Positions 15,493 to 17,213 of a stretch of 17,213 bases of DNA are shown here, in pieces. The notes under the pieces are model-generated. The model was given only the letters and a program-made list of their open reading frames with translations, was not told where the DNA came from and made no database searches. Position 1 is the first letter of the stretch, and the number at the start of each line of letters is the position of its first letter. The translations under genes were made by a program, and so were the position numbers. This stretch comes from SFEB01 sp964612455 (lineage in GTDB: Bacteria; Bacillota; Clostridia; Christensenellales; CAG-314): the NCBI GenBank assembly GCA_964612455.1, contig CAZTCB010000026.1:1-17213 (forward strand), written 5' to 3'.

Positions 15493-16368
15493 ATGAAACG
15501 ATTTACGCTTTTTTCTCTCGTTTTATTGACGGCGCTCATCGCTTTTTTAACGCTTTTTGCCATTCCCGAAACCGCCCTCGCCGACGACTCGTCTTCGTCC
15601 GTACCGTCATGGGTGCGCATCGTCGACCAAGACACATGGCTGTTTAAAAACGCTACGGACGCCGCAAGCGACAAACTATTTAAATTGGCTTATTCATATT
15701 ACCTCAAGGTAATCGACGTCACTCAAAACGGCTTTTACCGCGTAGAACTAATGGAAAACAACGGCGGATTTGTAAAAATATTCGGCTACGTCAAACGCGA
15801 CTCCGTCTCCGCCGTAACCGAACAACCCGCCTATCCGACCTACCCGTCGGTAATAGTCACCGTCAAACAAACCAACGCCATACTTTTTTCTCAACCGTCC
15901 GCCGTTTCGCAATCGGTATGCGCCGTCTACGACGGACAAATCCTATACTACTACGGCTCTTACCCCGCGGCAGACTCTACATGGTTTTTCGTCCGTTACG
16001 ACCAAAACCTCTGCTACGTCAACGCCTCGGGAGTGTCTGCGCCCGCGGTATCGCTGCATCCCACACCCGTCACGATAATTGTCGATACCGAACCTACCGA
16101 ACCCGACCAATCCGACGCGACGGAAAAACCGTCCGATACCGACAGTCAGGACTCGCCTGCGCAGTCCTCTTCGTCGTTGTCAAAAACCCAAATCGTCATC
16201 ATCGCGCTCGTCTGCATCCCTGCGCTCATCATAGTCGTCGTGTTGTTTTTGCCCGCAAAGTCTAAAAAACAAAAATACTACACGCCCGACTCGGCAGCCG
16301 CGGATACCGCTCCGCCTCAGACAAACCCGTCGGCACGACAACCGCGATATTTCGACGATTTCCTCTGA
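15493..16368 (+). CDS. Secreted/membrane-anchored protein with two SH3-like repeats
   Basis: A 291-residue envelope protein on the strand opposite to the phage genes. It has a signal peptide (about 1-30, cleavage after ALA30) and then two weakly similar SH3-type beta modules: about 38-108 (starting SWVRI...TWLF and containing FYRVE...GFVKIFGYVKRDSV) and about 119-182 (starting VIVTVKQTNAILFSQPS and ending in WFFVRYDQNLCYVNASGV). A Pro/Thr/Ser/Asp-rich linker (about 188-230), one membrane helix (233-253) and a basic then disordered cytoplasmic tail follow. SH3b domains commonly bind cell-wall material; here this is inference. The start follows a weak GGAAA site. The gene is divergent from TerL and convergent with the regulator (20 bases between stops). 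It looks like a host-type cargo ('moron') gene or a host gene enclosed by the phage block. Confidence 0.72.
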   Translation: MKRFTLFSLVLLTALIAFLTLFAIPETALADDSSSSVPSWVRIVDQDTWLFKNATDAASDKLFKLAYSYYLKVIDVTQNGFYRVELMENNGGFVKIFGYVKRDSVSAVTEQPAYPTYPSVIVTVKQTNAILFSQPSAVSQSVCAVYDGQILYYYGSYPAADSTWFFVRYDQNLCYVNASGVSAPAVSLHPTPVTIIVDTEPTEPDQSDATEKPSDTDSQDSPAQSSSSLSKTQIVIIALVCIPALIIVVVLFLPAKSKKQKYYTPDSAAADTAPPQTNPSARQPRYFDDFL

Positions 16369-16388
16369 CGCTTTTTAACGCGCCTGTC

Positions 16389-16850
16389 CTATTTGTCGAC
16401 GGTAAAATCGATAAGCCTCTTAAACCATGGCTTTTTTGTATAACTCTCGCTAAACCATTCTTCGTTTACGCCGTCCGTCTTCAGTCGTTTTTCAAAAGCT
16501 CTCAACGCCTTGTTGATACGCGCGTAATATTTGCCCTTCGTCAAGCCGAGTTTATTCATTACGTCGTTTGCAATCTTTCCTTTGACGTAACGCAACACGA
16601 GTATTTTTCTTTCGTCTTCGCTCAGCCCGTTTAGAGCACTCGTCAAGGTGTTAAAAACCGATACGAGTTGATTTTTTTGATTTATCAACCTCACTATCTC
16701 CGACGCCTGAACGTACGCGTCCGTTTGCGCATGACCGAAATTGTGCGTTCCCAAAGCCTTGTTGTATATACAAAAATCCGCTTGTTCTATGTACCCCGAA
16801 AGATAACCGTAACTCTTTAGCAAACCAATTTTATAATCGCTGCAATTCAT
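16389..16850 (-). CDS. Phage late-gene regulator with sigma-70 region-4-like helix-turn-helix
   Basis: A 153-residue cytosolic protein. Residues 1-70 are helical. Residues about 76-123 carry LSEDERKILVLRYVKGK, a short turn, VMNKLGLTKGKYYARINKAL and FEKRL: a sigma-region-4-like HTH of the kind in ArpU/DUF1492-type late regulators of Gram-positive phages. These activate transcription of the packaging and virion genes. A Trp-rich tail (132-148) follows. The start is set by AGAGGAG (16858-16864), seven bases from ATG. An in-frame GTG at 16925 lacks a ribosome site and would translate the structured leader. Upstream lie an SOS box and a terminator-like hairpin, so expression is probably damage-linked. 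The natural target is the TerL promoter at about 15424-15490. A TerS role was considered, but the region-4 pattern is stronger. Confidence 0.75.
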   Translation of the reverse strand: MNCSDYKIGLLKSYGYLSGYIEQADFCIYNKALGTHNFGHAQTDAYVQASEIVRLINQKNQLVSVFNTLTSALNGLSEDERKILVLRYVKGKIANDVMNKLGLTKGKYYARINKALRAFEKRLKTDGVNEEWFSESYTKKPWFKRLIDFTVDK

Positions 16851-16882
16851 TATTATTCTCCTCTTTTTGATAGACTCGCATT

Positions 16883-16910
16883 GGTTCCGCCCTCGGGGCT
16901 TGGCGGTTCC
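16883..16910 (-). other. GC-rich hairpin in the regulator leader
   Basis: A GC-rich patch just upstream of the regulator's ribosome binding site. GCCC-TCG-GGGC (16889-16899) can form a tight stem, CCGCC/GGCGG (16887-16891/16902-16906) an alternative one, and GGTTCC is directly repeated at both ends. The two mutually exclusive folds lie about 20 bases from the Shine-Dalgarno site. I recognise no known riboswitch class. Confidence 0.4.
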
Positions 16911-16934
16911 TCCGCTCATCTTCACGCAAATATT

Positions 16935-16969
16935 ATCAAAAAAATCACGACGATAGTGTGTCGTGATTT
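16935..16969 (-). terminator. Terminator-shaped hairpin between SOS box and regulator gene
   Basis: AAATCACGAC (16942-16951) and GTCGTGATTT (16960-16969) form a perfect 10-base-pair stem with an 8-base loop. On the minus strand it is followed by a run of T, giving a classic intrinsic terminator facing the regulator gene. It lies between the SOS box and the start codon. It either insulates the gene from read-through or acts as an attenuator of the SOS promoter. Confidence 0.75.
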
Positions 16970-16984
16970 GGCTTGCGGAATTTG

Positions 16985-17002
16985 ATTTTAGAACATTTGT
17001 TC
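16985..17002 (-). promoter_or_regulatory. LexA (SOS) operator with adjoining -10-like box
   Basis: GAACATTTGTTC (16991-17002) matches the Gram-positive LexA half-sites exactly (GAAC-N4-GTTC). It is the only such match I found in the window. On the minus strand TAAAAT (16990-16985) abuts it as a possible -10 box; no good -35 is visible. The position, 140 bases upstream of the regulator and facing it, predicts LexA repression and induction by DNA damage. Confidence 0.65.
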
Positions 17003-17036
17003 AAAAATATTCGATTTTAAAGTCGGCATTACAGAT

Positions 17037-17068
17037 AAAAAAAGACGGTCGGCCGTAGCCAACCGTCT
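17037..17068 (-). terminator. Intrinsic terminator of the upstream minus-strand gene
   Basis: AGACGGT (17043-17049) pairs with ACCGTCT (17062-17068), with an inner GGC/GCC extension. On the minus strand it is followed by a run of seven T. It isolates the regulator region from the gene at the right edge. Confidence 0.85.
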
Positions 17069-17100
17069 CTTTGGAGTTTTCAATTGTCATATGATACGGA

Positions 17101-17158
17101 GTTTAATAGAACACGGTATTAAACCCTTAAAAATCATAACGGTTTTTAGTTACCGTTA
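17101..17158 (-). terminator. Two further hairpins at the end of the right-edge gene
   Basis: TAACGGT/ACCGTTA (17137-17143/17152-17158) encloses the stop codon and is followed on the minus strand by TGATTTTT, a plausible terminator. GTTTAAT/ATTAAAC (17101-17107/17118-17124) is a second perfect 7-base stem. With the hairpin at 17043-17068 they form a stacked transcription-stop region. Confidence 0.5.
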
Positions 17159-17213
17159 AGAATGTCCCAGTAACTGGACGCCGCGCCGCTTTGGTCCTTA
17201 GAAAGGTCGTCGT
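17146..17213 (-). CDS. C-terminal end of an unidentified gene, cut by the window edge
   Basis: The minus strand is open from the right edge to a TAA at 17148-17146. It encodes a tail ending SGAASSYWDILNGN. The stop sits inside a hairpin and is followed by strong terminators, which supports a real gene end. About 21 residues are too few to assign a family. Being just upstream of an SOS-controlled phage regulator, it could be either phage or host. Confidence 0.5.
   Translation of the reverse strand, partial: DDLSKDQSGAASSYWDILNGN

Noticed and set aside
15061..16368. Longer plus-strand reading frame extending the SH3-like gene to 435 residues
   Set aside because: The extension is antisense to TerL, has low-complexity Phe/Leu/Arg-rich sequence and would bury the clear signal peptide starting at 15493.
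16389..16850. Regulator gene as the small terminase subunit
   Set aside because: The HTH with ER-x-x-L-x-LRY...YYxRI-x-KAL is the sigma-region-4/late-regulator pattern and lies C-terminal, unlike the N-terminal HTH of TerS.
16851..16925. N-terminal extension of the regulator from GTG 16925
   Set aside because: No ribosome binding site precedes it and it would translate the structured leader, whereas ATG 16850 has AGAGGAG at the right distance.
1..17213. CRISPR arrays, tRNA/rRNA genes, insertion sequences, attachment-site duplications
   Set aside because: I saw no regularly spaced repeats, tRNA-like folds, transposase motifs or long direct repeats flanking the phage block by eye; a computed repeat search could still find short att cores.

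Overview
The window reads as chromosomal DNA of a Gram-positive, Bacillota/Clostridia-type bacterium. The signs are strong AGGAGG-type ribosome binding sites, TTGACA/TATAAT-type promoters, many U-tailed intrinsic terminators, and a GAAC-N4-GTTC box of the Bacillus-type LexA (SOS) kind. Genus cannot be told from the sequence alone.

Left part (about 170-5450, plus strand): four chromosomal-type genes. They are a cyclodeaminase/cyclohydrolase-family protein (folate one-carbon metabolism), a PlsC-type acyltransferase fused to a zinc ribbon and a C-terminal tail domain, an overlapping GltS-type sodium:glutamate symporter, and a MATE-family exporter that has its own promoter and probably a leaderless mRNA. 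Terminators follow the symporter and the MATE gene. The last is bidirectional and also closes the phage operon that arrives from the right.

Middle and right part (5499-16850, mostly minus strand): a compact block of phage virion genes, read right to left. The order is TerL, a small TerS-like protein, a P22-type portal, scaffold, HK97-fold major capsid protein, a small virion protein, a head-tail connector, a P22 gp10-like beta-propeller hub, a second beta-rich tail protein and a terminal coiled-coil protein. Most genes overlap by 1-29 bases or sit within about 25 bases of each other, as in one translationally coupled operon. Order and content match the head and short-tail module of P22-like podoviruses. 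No integrase, repressor, replication, tailspike, holin or endolysin gene is visible. The block ends directly against the host MATE gene.

Upstream of TerL a plus-strand gene for a secreted or membrane-anchored SH3-like protein lies in the opposite orientation. Further right is a sigma-region-4-like late regulator (16389-16850, minus). Its 5' region carries a perfect SOS box and then a terminator-shaped hairpin before the start codon. The likely logic is DNA damage, LexA release, regulator expression, then virion operon expression, with a possible attenuation step between. A partial minus-strand gene followed by stacked hairpins/terminators occupies the right edge.

The most interesting reading is a reduced, SOS-wired P22-like particle cluster: a prophage whose other modules lie to the right, a decaying prophage, or a domesticated particle such as a gene transfer agent. 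The window alone cannot separate these. I see no tRNA, rRNA, CRISPR array or insertion sequence.
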